Positions 20,902 to 28,941 are shown, counted from the stretch's first letter. The stretch is DNA of 37,557 nt from Paraburkholderia phenoliruptrix (GCF_902859825.1 NZ_CADIKB010000050.1:1-37557), one strand, 5' to 3'. Program-made: numbers and translations. The notes: generated by a model not told the origin, from the sequence alone.

Positions 20902-22056
20902 ATGGACGCAAATCACGTTACCGAACCCCATGCTGAAGACGTCATACTGGCGGTATCGCTCGAACTGGCCGTCGGGAAGTGGAAGGTGGCGCTGCACGAT
21001 GGCCGGCGCGAGCGGCCGGCCGTGCACACGGTCGCGCAGCCCCAGGCCGCCGCCCGCCTGCAGGCCGTGCTTGACGTGATCGAACAGCAGAAGCTGAAGT
21101 GGTCGCTGCCGGCCGGCGTGCGCATCGTCGTCAGCTACGAAGCTGGCCAGGACGCATTCTGGATCTGTCGCGCGCTGCAGGCGCACGGCATCGAGTGCTA
21201 CGTCATCGATCCGGCCAGCATCCCGGTCGAACGTCACAGGCGGCGCGCGAAGACCGACCGGCTCGATGCCATCAAGCTGGTGATCAATCTGCGCGCGTGG
21301 CTACGCGGCGAGCGCGACCGCATGCACGTGGTGCACGTGCCGTCGCCACAGGACGAGGCGTCACGCCAGTTGATGCGCGATCGCGGCCAGTTGCAGAAGG
21401 AAGTGCTGCAGCACCGCGACCGGATGCGCAAGCTGCTGGTCACGCTTGGCTGCTGGGATGAGGTCGATCACAGGGCCTTCGCAAGCCGGCTCGCCCGTGA
21501 CGAGGTGCGGTGCCACGACGGCGCGCCGCTGCCGCCCGAACTGCGCGAGCGGCTGCTGCGCGAGTGCGAACGGCTCGCGCTGGCCCAGCACCAACTCGCG
21601 GCGCTGGAGAAGACGCGCCAGGCGAGCCTGCCGGCACCCGCGCGCCAGCGAAGCGATGACCTGGCGCGCCTGAAAGGGATTGGCGAAGTGGGCGCGTCGC
21701 GCCTTGCGCTCGAGCTGTTTTGGCGCGAGTTCAGCAACCGCCGCCAGGTGGGTGCGTGCGTCGGGCTGGTGCCGCAGCCCTATGACAGCGGCGAGAGCCA
21801 GGTCGACCAGGGGATCAGCAAACAGGGCAACCGGCGGGTGCGCGCGCTGCTGATCGAGATGGCGTGGACCTGGCTGCGCTACCAGCCCGACAGTGCACTG
21901 ACACAGTGGTTCAACCAGCGCACGCAGGGCACGGGGCCGAACCGCCGCGCGCGGCGCATCGCCATTGTCGCTGTCGCACGGCGACTGGTGATTGCACTAT
22001 GGCGCTACCTGAAGGATGGCGTTATTCCTGAGGGCGCACAGATGAAACCGGTGTGA
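20902..22056 (+). CDS. IS110-family transposase, 384 aa
   Basis: This recombinase has an N-terminal RuvC-like DEDD domain and a C-terminal domain with a catalytic serine. I start it at ATG 20902, which has GGAGGG 4 nt upstream; GTG 20872 and ATG 20890 are in frame. E80 (SYEAGQ) and D119/D122 (KTDRLDA) are in place. The first acid appears as E21 (AVSLELA) where most relatives have Asp. The C-terminal domain has LKGIGEVGASRLALEL and DQGISKQGNRRVRALL with the expected Ser. No disruption is seen. Confidence 0.92.
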   Translation: MDANHVTEPHAEDVILAVSLELAVGKWKVALHDGRRERPAVHTVAQPQAAARLQAVLDVIEQQKLKWSLPAGVRIVVSYEAGQDAFWICRALQAHGIECYVIDPASIPVERHRRRAKTDRLDAIKLVINLRAWLRGERDRMHVVHVPSPQDEASRQLMRDRGQLQKEVLQHRDRMRKLLVTLGCWDEVDHRAFASRLARDEVRCHDGAPLPPELRERLLRECERLALAQHQLAALEKTRQASLPAPARQRSDDLARLKGIGEVGASRLALELFWREFSNRRQVGACVGLVPQPYDSGESQVDQGISKQGNRRVRALLIEMAWTWLRYQPDSALTQWFNQRTQGTGPNRRARRIAIVAVARRLVIALWRYLKDGVIPEGAQMKPV

Positions 22057-22265
22057 GATCGTATTGCATGGCGATAGTGATGCCGCGATTGTCGGATCAC
22101 TTACTGTTCCCATGGTTGAAGTGGACATGCCCGTCGGCCCCCTGGGTTGCCAACGCAACCGATTCTGAGATGGGGCATGTCACCCGGACAAGATTCCGGC
22201 GCAACGCGCATGCAGGATAGGGCTGGCGAACCGCCAGCGGATAGAAGGTTGTAAGACGTTGGATC
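22057..22265 (+). ncRNA. Candidate bridge RNA region of the IS110/IS1111 element
   Basis: The non-coding 3' end of the element folds well on inspection. An outer stem pairs GACATGCCC (22124-22132) with GGGCATGTC (22173-22181). It encloses a hairpin, GGTTGC (22145-22150) with GCAACC (22155-22160). A separate hairpin pairs GCTGGCG (22222-22228) with CGCCAGC (22232-22238). IS110-family elements encode a structured bridge RNA that selects target and donor, and in IS1111-type members it lies after the transposase. The assignment is by position and structure only. Confidence 0.55.
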
Positions 22266-22322
22266 ATCTTACGAGCGCCACGACGGCTTCAGGCGGGGAC
22301 GTGAATTCGATTGCAGCAATTA

Positions 22323-22409
22323 CTGGGCGACGTGGAATGCGCCTGTATGTTGGTGAGCGCAATACCGCGCGCTCACCAACATACGCCAGCATATCGCCTC
22401 TTCCCAGTG
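22323..22409. repeat. Large imperfect palindrome
   Basis: The core is a perfect 15-bp inverted repeat, TATGTTGGTGAGCGC (22346-22360) with GCGCTCACCAACATA (22369-22383), around an 8-nt loop. The symmetry continues imperfectly outward to ACTGGG (22322-22327) and CCCAGT (22403-22408). The whole unit is about 85 bp and could extrude as a cruciform or fold as a hairpin in RNA. It sits just right of the IS110-type element. Confidence 0.85.
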
Positions 22410-22447
22410 TCAAGGGTTCGCTACGCCAGGCTTCGCCTGCCCTTGAC
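22409..22447. repeat. Second inverted repeat beside the large palindrome
   Basis: GTCAAGGG (22409-22416) pairs with CCCTTGAC (22440-22447), and inside it CAGGC (22427-22431) pairs with GCCTG (22435-22439). It directly follows the large palindrome, so the two form a compound structure of about 125 bp. No T-run follows. It may be a repetitive extragenic element. Confidence 0.7.
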
Positions 22448-22631
22448 CCCGCCATACGCTCTAGCAAGGAGATGCGGAAGAAATTGATCGACGCTTTGTA
22501 AGCGGCCTTGACAAATTACTGCTCATAGAAGGGGGCTGGCGAAATTGTCCCGGTAGGACCAGGTGCCGTCCCGGGTCGTAGCGGTTACGGCGCCGGGCGT
22601 TGTCAAGCGCCACTTGATGAGAGGAAGGCAC

Positions 22632-22865
22632 ATGGGCATTCTGGAAAGGGCTGCGCTCCTACCGCTAACAGAGAGCGAGCTGACCCGGGCAAGGAAAATC
22701 ATTGCGTTCGATGGGGTGTGCGTGGCTCACATCCAGCGGCAAATGGCGATAGGTTGGAACAGGGCCGCTGACCTTGCGGAAGCGATTGTTGGAAGAGACG
22801 CGCTGCCGGCCGTAGCAAAGCATCGCTACGCGCCGCGCTCATGTAACACTGAAGGCATTGGGTGA
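22632..22865 (+). CDS. Stand-alone FtsK-gamma-like winged-helix protein, 77 aa
   Basis: GAGGAAGG precedes the ATG at 22632. Residues 33-48 (HIQRQMAIGWNRAADL) match the recognition helix region of the FtsK gamma domain (S.LQR.LRIGYNRAARL), which reads KOPS sequences in DNA. FtsK proteins carry this domain at the end of a large motor; here it is alone. It could be a DNA-binding regulator. Residues after about 60 are unrelated. The match is to one helix and turn only. Confidence 0.6.
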   Translation: MGILERAALLPLTESELTRARKIIAFDGVCVAHIQRQMAIGWNRAADLAEAIVGRDALPAVAKHRYAPRSCNTEGIG

Positions 22866-23003
22866 TCTCCCGCCAGGAGCGAGATCGCCCGGCGTGTCGT
22901 GCTACGCTCTGCGCATGCAGGGGCGGCGCGCGAGCCAGCCTGGGCCGTCGACCCGGACGTTGCGCGCATCCTCCCCCCGCATCCACAACGCGCGAGCAAG
23001 ACA

Positions 23004-24260
23004 ATGTCCAAATACGCACCCCTCGCAGACTACCTTCGCAATCTGGACCGGAGTGAGGTAACGCTTTCGTTCGACGAGATCGAACGGCTCCTCGGCTTCC
23101 GTCTGCCCCCGACTGCCGGCCGGTTCCGGCCATACTGGTCAAATTCCGGCGTCAAAGACGGACATCCGGGCCGGCTGTGGCGCGAGGCAGGTTGGCGCCA
23201 GATCCGGCTAGACCTCACCGGGCGGCATGTTTCCTTTCGTCGCTCCGAGGCGATGCCCTTCGATCTCGAGAGCCTCAGGCCGAAAACCAAGGGGCTGCTT
23301 TACGAACTACTGCAGGATGCGGGGTTTTCCGTCGAGGAGTGGCACCGCACGTCGAACGGTGACCCAGTCGAGAATTACAGATCCAACCCGAGGTTCTGCT
23401 ATGAATGGTGCTTCGGGTCGGTGAGCGATGGCTTCGCCCTGTGCTTCTGGTACGAGAACCTGACAACCGATCCCCTCGGCCGGATTGTGTTTGGCGGGAA
23501 CGTGCGGGAAACGCACGATGCCCTGCTGGCAATCGCGAGAGATGACACGTCCGACGCTTCAATGCGGCTGCGTGCGCACGATCAGGCGGCGCGGGCCAAA
23601 GCGCTGGACGATGCCATTCAGGAGTCGTTCCGGAGAGGGCTGGTGGCGCGCGTCATCCTCTGCGAAGGAAACCGCCGCCGGGTCGACGAACTGGGAAAGG
23701 GTGCCTCGTCGGTCGCACGACGGCAGCTCGACGTCGCGGAGTGGTACGTCCACGCCTACGATAGCCGTACGGGTGAGTGTCTTGTCGTGAGAGATGTGGA
23801 ACCGGAGGTTCCGGGCGTCAACGCAGACGGTGACATCGAGTATGACGAGGACGCAACCTACGACGAGGTCCAGAATCGTGCGATCAAGACGCGCCGCGGA
23901 CAGCAACGGTTCCGCAGGCAATTGCTCGACGCGTACCGCAAGAGCTGCGCGGTCACTGGCTCCCGCGTCGTGGAACTGCTCGAGGCGGCGCACATCGTGC
24001 CGCACTCGCTCCTGACTGACTACTCGACCCGCAACGGCCTGCTGTTGCGGGCGGACATCCACACGCTTTTCGATCTCAATCTCATGTCGGTCGACGACCG
24101 ATGCGTTGTCCACGTATCAAGGACGCTCGCCAACACGGACTACTGGCAGTATCACGGCAAATACCTGAAGGGCATTCCGGACCGGTCTGAGGACCAGCCG
24201 TCGGCATCCGGGCTTGCACGCCGCCACGAGAGCTTCCGGGAAGCCGAGAGCAGCCGGTGA
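23004..24260 (+). CDS. HNH endonuclease with N-terminal DNA-reading-like domain, 418 aa
   Basis: I start at ATG 23004; the frame extends to 22899 but that part is arginine/proline-rich. Residues 1-76 (KYAPLADYLRNL, LSFDEIERLLGFRLPP, WSNSGV, GWRQIRLDLTGRHVSFRR) fit a small family I recall as DUF7662, often fused to nucleases. Residues about 297-365 hold an HNH core: CAVTG, AAHIVPHS, RNGLLLRADIHTLFD, in the HNH_2 arrangement used by many restriction-like enzymes. No methyltransferase partner is nearby, so it may be a modification-dependent or solitary defence nuclease. No break is seen. Confidence 0.82.
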   Translation: MSKYAPLADYLRNLDRSEVTLSFDEIERLLGFRLPPTAGRFRPYWSNSGVKDGHPGRLWREAGWRQIRLDLTGRHVSFRRSEAMPFDLESLRPKTKGLLYELLQDAGFSVEEWHRTSNGDPVENYRSNPRFCYEWCFGSVSDGFALCFWYENLTTDPLGRIVFGGNVRETHDALLAIARDDTSDASMRLRAHDQAARAKALDDAIQESFRRGLVARVILCEGNRRRVDELGKGASSVARRQLDVAEWYVHAYDSRTGECLVVRDVEPEVPGVNADGDIEYDEDATYDEVQNRAIKTRRGQQRFRRQLLDAYRKSCAVTGSRVVELLEAAHIVPHSLLTDYSTRNGLLLRADIHTLFDLNLMSVDDRCVVHVSRTLANTDYWQYHGKYLKGIPDRSEDQPSASGLARRHESFREAESSR

Positions 24261-24667
24261 CTAGGGCTTTCGAGATAGAGGCGCGATAGGCGCGCCCGGA
24301 CGTGAACCAGGCACTGCTGACCGTACCGCTAGCGGTGCATTGCCTCACGAATCCCTGCGGGAACGACACTCCCCGCGCGGGACCACATTCTGCTCGGTCT
24401 GAGGCGGGTAAGGGCGGACATCGAACCGCGCCAGAAGTCGACCGACCGATTCTTCTTTGGATCCATCTTTCAGGACATTGGCGGGTACAATCCTGCTCAC
24501 AACTTCCTGATAAGAAGTTAAGCAGGCATCAAGCGGTGCGGCACACCTGACACCCGAATGACCCATGCTCCCAACTTGATTTGCGGGGTAGGGCGGGTAT
24601 CGTGGAATTTCAACCCCGCGTACAGGATCCGCCGCCGGCCGCGGCAATGCCCAGTGAGAAGAGGACC
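24261..24667. other. Intergenic region with palindromes and a dyad
   Basis: No gene is convincing here. A perfect 12-bp palindrome, ACCGCTAGCGGT, lies at 24325-24336. Further on, TACAAT (24486-24491) is a reasonable -10 box, with no clear -35. It is directly followed by nested dyads, CCTGCT (24492-24497) with AGCAGG (24521-24526) and AACTTC (24501-24506) with GAAGTT (24514-24519). Confidence 0.5.
24486..24526 (+). promoter_or_regulatory. Possible promoter -10 box with overlapping operator-like dyad
   Basis: TACAAT at 24486-24491 abuts a nested dyad made of CCTGCT/AGCAGG outside and AACTTC/GAAGTT inside. In DNA this would be a repressor site at the transcription start; in RNA a 5' stem-loop of the mRNA for the gene at 24668. 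The outer and inner arms are 3 and 1 nt apart on the two sides, so the symmetry is not perfect. No -35 box is convincing. Confidence 0.4.
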
Positions 24668-25261
24668 ATGGATTCTATCGTCAAGAACGCGCCGCCGCGC
24701 ATATACCTGAATCTTGGCAACCTGCCGCCCGGTGAGTTCAAATTCGCGAATCTGCACGAGGTTTCGTGGTGCGCCGATAAGCAGGATGACCACGACGTCG
24801 AATACGTACTCGTTGCTCGCGTGTCTCCCGATGAACGCGCGGCGTTCGAGCGTGCTGTCGACGCGGGCGGGAAAGTCATCCCGGCCTACGGCGGCCGAGG
24901 CGACATGGTTGCGCTTTACGCCGACCAACTGGACGCGATTCTCGCTGACGCAGCCTGCGCATCGGCTTCGCAGAAGGGTGTCCGTATGCCTGACAACTCC
25001 GGACCGGAAGCGGGGAATGCACCATCGCCGGAAGCTCCGCTGGAACGCCCGTTCAACGACGTCATGGCGGAAATCTCTGCGGTGCGCCCGCTGCTCGACC
25101 AGTTCATTCAGGCCCACGGCGGCGACATCAGCGGCGTTGGCTATGCGGATCTGCTGGCGTTCGCCTCCACGGTTCGTCGCGAGACGCTGTCCGGTGCTTG
25201 CGCGGCGGTAGCCGCGCATGGCGCCGGTACCGAATCCCCGGCCGGCGACGAGGACCTGTAA
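24668..25261 (+). CDS. Hypothetical protein, 197 aa
   Basis: GAAGAGGA lies just before the ATG at 24668, preferred over a frame starting at 24581. The N-terminal half looks like an alpha/beta fold (PPRIYLNLGNLPPGEFKF, EYVLVARVSPDERAAF). A proline-rich linker separates it from a helical C-terminal half (FNDVMAEISAVRPLLDQFI). It is soluble and of unknown family. It may be controlled by the dyad at 24486-24526. Confidence 0.7.
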   Translation: MDSIVKNAPPRIYLNLGNLPPGEFKFANLHEVSWCADKQDDHDVEYVLVARVSPDERAAFERAVDAGGKVIPAYGGRGDMVALYADQLDAILADAACASASQKGVRMPDNSGPEAGNAPSPEAPLERPFNDVMAEISAVRPLLDQFIQAHGGDISGVGYADLLAFASTVRRETLSGACAAVAAHGAGTESPAGDEDL

Positions 25262-25307
25262 CGCCTGAGCGCAACGCACGCCCGATTGACGGAGAGGAGA
25301 ATGCAGC

Positions 25308-25700
25308 ATGGTAACCATCGCTTTTGATCAGCCGGGCGACTTCGAGGCGTGTCGCGCCGCCGAGAAATGGTGCGCGGAGCGCGGAATATCCGTTGGGGAG
25401 ATGCAGGGCCCGGCGCCGCGTGGGCTTCTCGTGGGCAACTACTGCATCGCCAAGTGGCGCAATCTGACCAACGCCGAGAGGCGCGATCTCAAGGGTCGTA
25501 TGACTGGCAATATGCGCAACGGTCCCGTCACGATCACGCTCGACGGAAATGCGGACGAATTTCCGAATCTGGCTGAGCAAAAGCGCACGCATTCTCGCGA
25601 CGCGAAAGGTAACCGTGCCCCCATAGACGGGAACCTATCAGCTATCACGCGAGCGGCGAAGTCCGCGGCCAGCCTGCTTGCATCCGGAGATGACCTTTGA
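25308..25700 (+). CDS. Hypothetical protein, 130 aa
   Basis: GGAGAGGAGAA precedes the ATG, a strong ribosome binding site. The N-terminal part (FEACRAAEKWCAERGISVGE) has two cysteines, the middle reads YCIAKWRNLTNAERRDLKGR with MTGNMRNGPVTITLDG, and the C-terminus is basic and helical. The WRNLT and NAERRDL pattern resembles small phage DNA-associated proteins, but I assign no family. Confidence 0.7.
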   Translation: MVTIAFDQPGDFEACRAAEKWCAERGISVGEMQGPAPRGLLVGNYCIAKWRNLTNAERRDLKGRMTGNMRNGPVTITLDGNADEFPNLAEQKRTHSRDAKGNRAPIDGNLSAITRAAKSAASLLASGDDL

Positions 25701-25824
25701 GCCGCTTCTCCGCTTTGCGCCGACGGGTCGGTAGCACAGCGAGCGAGCCTTGATTTGAGCGCCTTCCCCGGTATTGTGGTCCATGAAACCCCGGATGGCC
25801 CGGGTCAACGCGAATCGAAAAGAC

Positions 25825-27624
25825 ATGAACGCGAGCGACATAGCGCAGGCATTGAAGCATCTTGACTGGACGGGCGTCCCGGTCGGGAACAAGGCGGTGA
25901 TCCAGCAGGCGATAACGGCGCTCGAGCACGCGTCGCTGCAGTTCCCGGGCGAGCCGATCGGCTATGTCTCGCCGAAGGTCGCGGCCGGATCGAAAGACTG
26001 GGAGCGGGAGACGCTGTTCGTCACGCCGGAGCGAGCGAACACTGAACCAGTGTATGCAGCGCCAGTCACCGCCGCCGCGGCCATCGGGATCGCATGGTCG
26101 AATGCATACGCGAAAGGCCTCAATGCGGGGCTGCACGCATGCGCCCGGAAGGTCCACGAATACGAATCCAGGGAGTGGGCGGGCGATGCCAGCGGCGCCC
26201 GCGAGTGTATGCGCGATATCGAGCTGGTGATGCGCGCACTGCCGACCGATCAGGAAGCGGTCGCATCGCTCACCGAGCTTGCCCAACGCGTCATCGAATA
26301 CGGTAATGCGCGCCAGGCGGGCAACACCGTCGGCATTCAGACGACATTCAGTGCGGTCCTTTCGGCGCTTCCCGGCAATGTGATCATGCGCGACGCTGGC
26401 GGGCGGGTGATGTGCGCCGATGTCCACGCAGTGCGCGATCTCGCCAGACGCGCCCGGAGCGCCGCAACCAATCACGAAGCGATCACGATCGGCGACCTGG
26501 ACGCGAACGCACTCGAGCGTTGCGCCGGGATGCTTGTAGAACCGGTTACCGAGCCTGAGTTCACCGATTGGGGACGGGCGGCGCTGCTCTGGGTGCTGTA
26601 TCACAATCTGGGCAACCGAAACCCAATCGGCCGCGCCATCCGGTTTGCGCTCGGCATGGAGGCGTCGCAGCAGCTCAACGCAACTCAGGTCGGCGAAGCA
26701 CTGCGCTGGGCGCACTCGACGGTTACGCCGGCGGCCGGCGCAGCGCAAGCGTGCGTGGTAGATCGCAGCGACGCTGCGGCAATTCCCGAAGAGATCCAGC
26801 GAGGCCTTGAGCGCAACGACTGGACACCGGAGGAGGCGCTGCACTGGTACGCGGCCGGCAAGCACTTCGATACGGTCGCGGGCCGCACGCGCATCCTCGA
26901 TACCGGTGCAGTCGCGTCGATTGCGTTGAAGCGATCGGATCCCGCATATCACGCGCTGAAAGGCGCGGACGCCAGTTTCCCCGCCCCGGACGCGGCACCG
27001 GCCGGTGAGTGCGCTGTGGTTGCGCAGGCTGGCGTGCCGAGCCGGCCAGTCCCGGCGCGCAAAGTGTCGCTGTGGGATGCGTTCGAGATGGGTTTCGCGT
27101 TCCGCAGCGCGCTGCTCGGCCATGTTCAGGACGGGCGTGACGTCGGCCGGCTGACGACGTGCGAGTTCTGGTCGGAGCCGATGCTCGGCATGCACGAGGG
27201 AGCCGATCTCCACCTCGGACTGACCGTAGGCGAGGCCGTCGCACGGCTCAAGAACGAGGTGCGTCGCCGGCTGGATGGGCTTGACGCAGCTTCAGACGGA
27301 ATTGTCGCGGCATCAGCGGAAGCGGTTCGAAAGCGCATCTGTGAAGCGATCGACGGAGCGATGGCCTTCGGGTATCTCAACCTGAACGAGCCGCCTGCTA
27401 GCCACTGGCTTGCCCCGTGGTGGGCCGCCGGGCGCGCACAGCGCGCGGCGATGAATGCACTTCGGTACCTCGATCGGGAACTGACGCAGTACCTGGATGG
27501 CATGCCCGCCGACGAGACGACCCGCAAGCTGCGCGACACCGCACGGGATGGGTTGGCGGGCATCGACTCTGCGCCGTTCGCCCGAGCTGCGGGCGCCGCG
27601 CACTCGCCTGCGAAGGCCGTCTGA
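25825..27624 (+). CDS. Large hypothetical protein, about 599 aa
   Basis: The frame is open from 25774; starts at 25783 and 25825 are possible, and I use 25825 (MNASDIAQALKHLDWTG) because sequence before it is arginine-rich. The protein is alanine-rich and helical throughout, with a repeated small-residue style and no catalytic motif I recognise. Segments such as VPVGNKAVIQQAITALEHA, GIAWSNAYAKGLNAGLHACA and APWWAAGRAQRAAMNALRYL suggest helical bundles. No signal or membrane helix is clear. It is by far the longest gene in the window and its role is unknown. Confidence 0.75.
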   Translation: MNASDIAQALKHLDWTGVPVGNKAVIQQAITALEHASLQFPGEPIGYVSPKVAAGSKDWERETLFVTPERANTEPVYAAPVTAAAAIGIAWSNAYAKGLNAGLHACARKVHEYESREWAGDASGARECMRDIELVMRALPTDQEAVASLTELAQRVIEYGNARQAGNTVGIQTTFSAVLSALPGNVIMRDAGGRVMCADVHAVRDLARRARSAATNHEAITIGDLDANALERCAGMLVEPVTEPEFTDWGRAALLWVLYHNLGNRNPIGRAIRFALGMEASQQLNATQVGEALRWAHSTVTPAAGAAQACVVDRSDAAAIPEEIQRGLERNDWTPEEALHWYAAGKHFDTVAGRTRILDTGAVASIALKRSDPAYHALKGADASFPAPDAAPAGECAVVAQAGVPSRPVPARKVSLWDAFEMGFAFRSALLGHVQDGRDVGRLTTCEFWSEPMLGMHEGADLHLGLTVGEAVARLKNEVRRRLDGLDAASDGIVAASAEAVRKRICEAIDGAMAFGYLNLNEPPASHWLAPWWAAGRAQRAAMNALRYLDRELTQYLDGMPADETTRKLRDTARDGLAGIDSAPFARAAGAAHSPAKAV

Positions 27625-27646
27625 CTTGAAGGGGTCAAGGCGGCCT

Positions 27647-27739
27647 TTGAAATGCCGTTATATCGCAACGGGGTTGGTGTCCGTTGGAATCGGCATTGGC
27701 GTGAAAGCCGGCTGGAAGCAGGCCATGCGCAACGCATAA
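27647..27739 (+). CDS. Possible 30-aa membrane peptide
   Basis: A TTG at 27647 opens a 30-codon frame with a hydrophobic centre (YIATGLVSVGIGIGVKAGW) and basic ends. No Shine-Dalgarno is obvious. It lies in the small-gene style region that starts here, and the next motif-like copy (TGGAAAAC at 27771) follows. It may be a chance frame. Confidence 0.25.
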   Translation: MKCRYIATGLVSVGIGIGVKAGWKQAMRNA

Positions 27740-27780
27740 CGCCAATGAAGAATCGCCGGCCGACCGGCACTGGAAAACTA

Positions 27781-27984
27781 ATGATCGACTGCATAAAGAT
27801 CGGGCCTGACGCGCTGTTCGCGGCTGTCGTGCTGAGTCCTGAGTGGGGCAGCCAGTATCGGCAGGCAGACGGCCCCGGCCGCCGCGAGCGAAGTGCGACC
27901 GTTGCCCCCCGCGATCACGGGGCGGACGTAGCCGCTACGCGCGCTACATGTGAGGGTGGTACCGAGCAGATGGCGTTGCTCTAG
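27781..27984 (+). CDS. Possible small protein, 67 aa
   Basis: The ATG at 27781 follows TGGAAAAC (27771-27778) by 2 nt; an in-frame ATG at 27745 would lie before the motif. The product starts MIDCIKIGPDALFAAVVLSP, which looks coding, then becomes arginine- and alanine-rich and low in structure. The 3' part may be decayed. Confidence rests on motif placement. Confidence 0.4.
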   Translation: MIDCIKIGPDALFAAVVLSPEWGSQYRQADGPGRRERSATVAPRDHGADVAATRATCEGGTEQMALL

Positions 27985-27999
27985 AAGCAGGATGGACCC

Positions 28000-28221
28000 A
28001 TGGAAGGGAACTGGCGCGAGTTTGACGAAGGCGAAGAGTGGTTTGCGGGAAGGGTACTTTGGGTGTGGGCACCCTCGTGGGAAACGCCTCGGCTGGCTAT
28101 AGCAGATCGCGGAGATGACTTCGACTGGTTTTACTCGGGTGGTCCGAAGCTCGAGGAGGCTAGCGCGGAGTTCCCCACGCACTGCTGCGACCTGGAGCAG
28201 CCGGCCCCGCCAGCACTCTGA
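28000..28221 (+). CDS. Hypothetical protein, 73 aa
   Basis: The leader AGGATGGACCC offers a weak ribosome binding site. The product is rich in tryptophan and acidic residues (EEWFAGRVLWVWAPSWETP, DRGDDFDWFYSGGPKLEE), typical of small soluble plasmid proteins. It has no signal or membrane helix. Family unknown. Confidence 0.6.
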   Translation: MEGNWREFDEGEEWFAGRVLWVWAPSWETPRLAIADRGDDFDWFYSGGPKLEEASAEFPTHCCDLEQPAPPAL

Positions 28222-28240
28222 GAATAGGACGGTAGATATC

Positions 28241-28591
28241 ATGGCAGAGGAAGATGTTCCGCTTGACGTCCAAGTTTCTGCGATCGTCGCAAGACTTCGG
28301 GCGGGCAACGACGTTGAGGCTGCGGACCTACTGGATCGCGTGCACAGCAGTTTGGAACACACGCGCTATTGGTATGGCACCCGACACGAGCGGCTTTGGC
28401 ATTGGGCACACGCGGAACTGACGGAGCAGCAACGTCAACGTTTTTTCAGCATCGTGGCCAACGGCACTGCAAGCGTAAATGAGCCGCCAACATACGCGCA
28501 GCAGTTCAACATGATGAAGTGGCGCATGGAGAAGGCTGAAGCAGAAGTTGTGGCGCTCAGGAAAGCGTCCGGCTCGGGGACTGCGAGCTAG
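28241..28591 (+). CDS. Hypothetical helical protein, 116 aa
   Basis: I start at ATG 28241; the longer frame from 28115 is a shadow of the upstream gene. The N-terminal half is acidic and helical (LDVQVSAIVARLRAGNDVEA, ADLLDRVHSSLEHTRYWYG), and the C-terminal half contains a short coiled-coil-like stretch (MMKWRMEKAEAEVVALRK). Family unknown. Its stop is 8 nt before an exact motif copy. Confidence 0.7.
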   Translation: MAEEDVPLDVQVSAIVARLRAGNDVEAADLLDRVHSSLEHTRYWYGTRHERLWHWAHAELTEQQRQRFFSIVANGTASVNEPPTYAQQFNMMKWRMEKAEAEVVALRKASGSGTAS

Positions 28592-28620
28592 GTTAACCAC
28601 GGAAAATTGAAGAGGCGATT

Positions 28621-28926
28621 ATGGAAGCAAAGTACATGACGGTGGTGCTGGAGTTGCCTGCCGATGAAGCAGAGCGCGCGGCCACAATGAAGGCATTCCC
28701 TCTGTTCGGCTCCGTCGCGGGCGCAACCGTGATTGGCCTCGCTCATGGCAACGCGATCCGCGAAGCAGAGTTGCTTGAGGTTGCTGCCGGGCGTGACGTG
28801 GCGCGTCGGGCGAAGAGGTTTGTCAACGAGGTGCAACAGGAAAGTGACGTGGAGCGTATCGCTCGCTTACTTCCGCCGGAACAAAGAACCGTCGACGCTC
28901 TCGCATATTTGCGACCCGCTGAGTAA
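28621..28926 (+). CDS. Hypothetical protein, 101 aa
   Basis: An exact motif copy (28600-28607) and GAAGAGGC precede the ATG. The product has a strand (YMTVVLELP), a small hydrophobic stretch (GSVAGATVIGLAHG) and helical charged sequence (AAGRDVARRAKRFVNEVQQE). It is soluble. Family unknown. CGGAAAGG follows its TAA after 3 nt. Confidence 0.7.
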   Translation: MEAKYMTVVLELPADEAERAATMKAFPLFGSVAGATVIGLAHGNAIREAELLEVAAGRDVARRAKRFVNEVQQESDVERIARLLPPEQRTVDALAYLRPAE

Positions 28927-28941
28927 CGACGGAAAGGCATC

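Larger units (their letters stand above)
20850..22285 (+). mobile_element. IS110-family element, IS1111-like
   Basis: One DEDD-type transposase gene is flanked by a subterminal inverted repeat: TCGTAAGAT at 20859-20867 and ATCTTACGA at 22266-22274. Subterminal rather than terminal repeats, and a longer non-coding segment after the transposase (about 210 bp) than before it, fit the IS1111 subgroup. Exact ends cannot be set because this family makes no target duplication. A large palindrome lies immediately downstream and may be the target. Confidence 0.8.

Noticed and set aside
22259..22501. 80-aa frame right of the IS110-type element
   Set aside because: It reads through the large palindrome and gives similar peptides on both strands (YVGER...RSPTY), so it reflects the repeat rather than a gene.
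22691..22700. AGGAAAATC resembling the junction motif
   Set aside because: It lies inside the FtsK-gamma-like gene, not at a junction, and is a single coincidence.
25645..27213. 522-aa open frame on the minus strand
   Set aside because: It is arginine-rich, has no plausible start region and mirrors the 600-aa plus-strand gene, a common shadow in GC-rich DNA.
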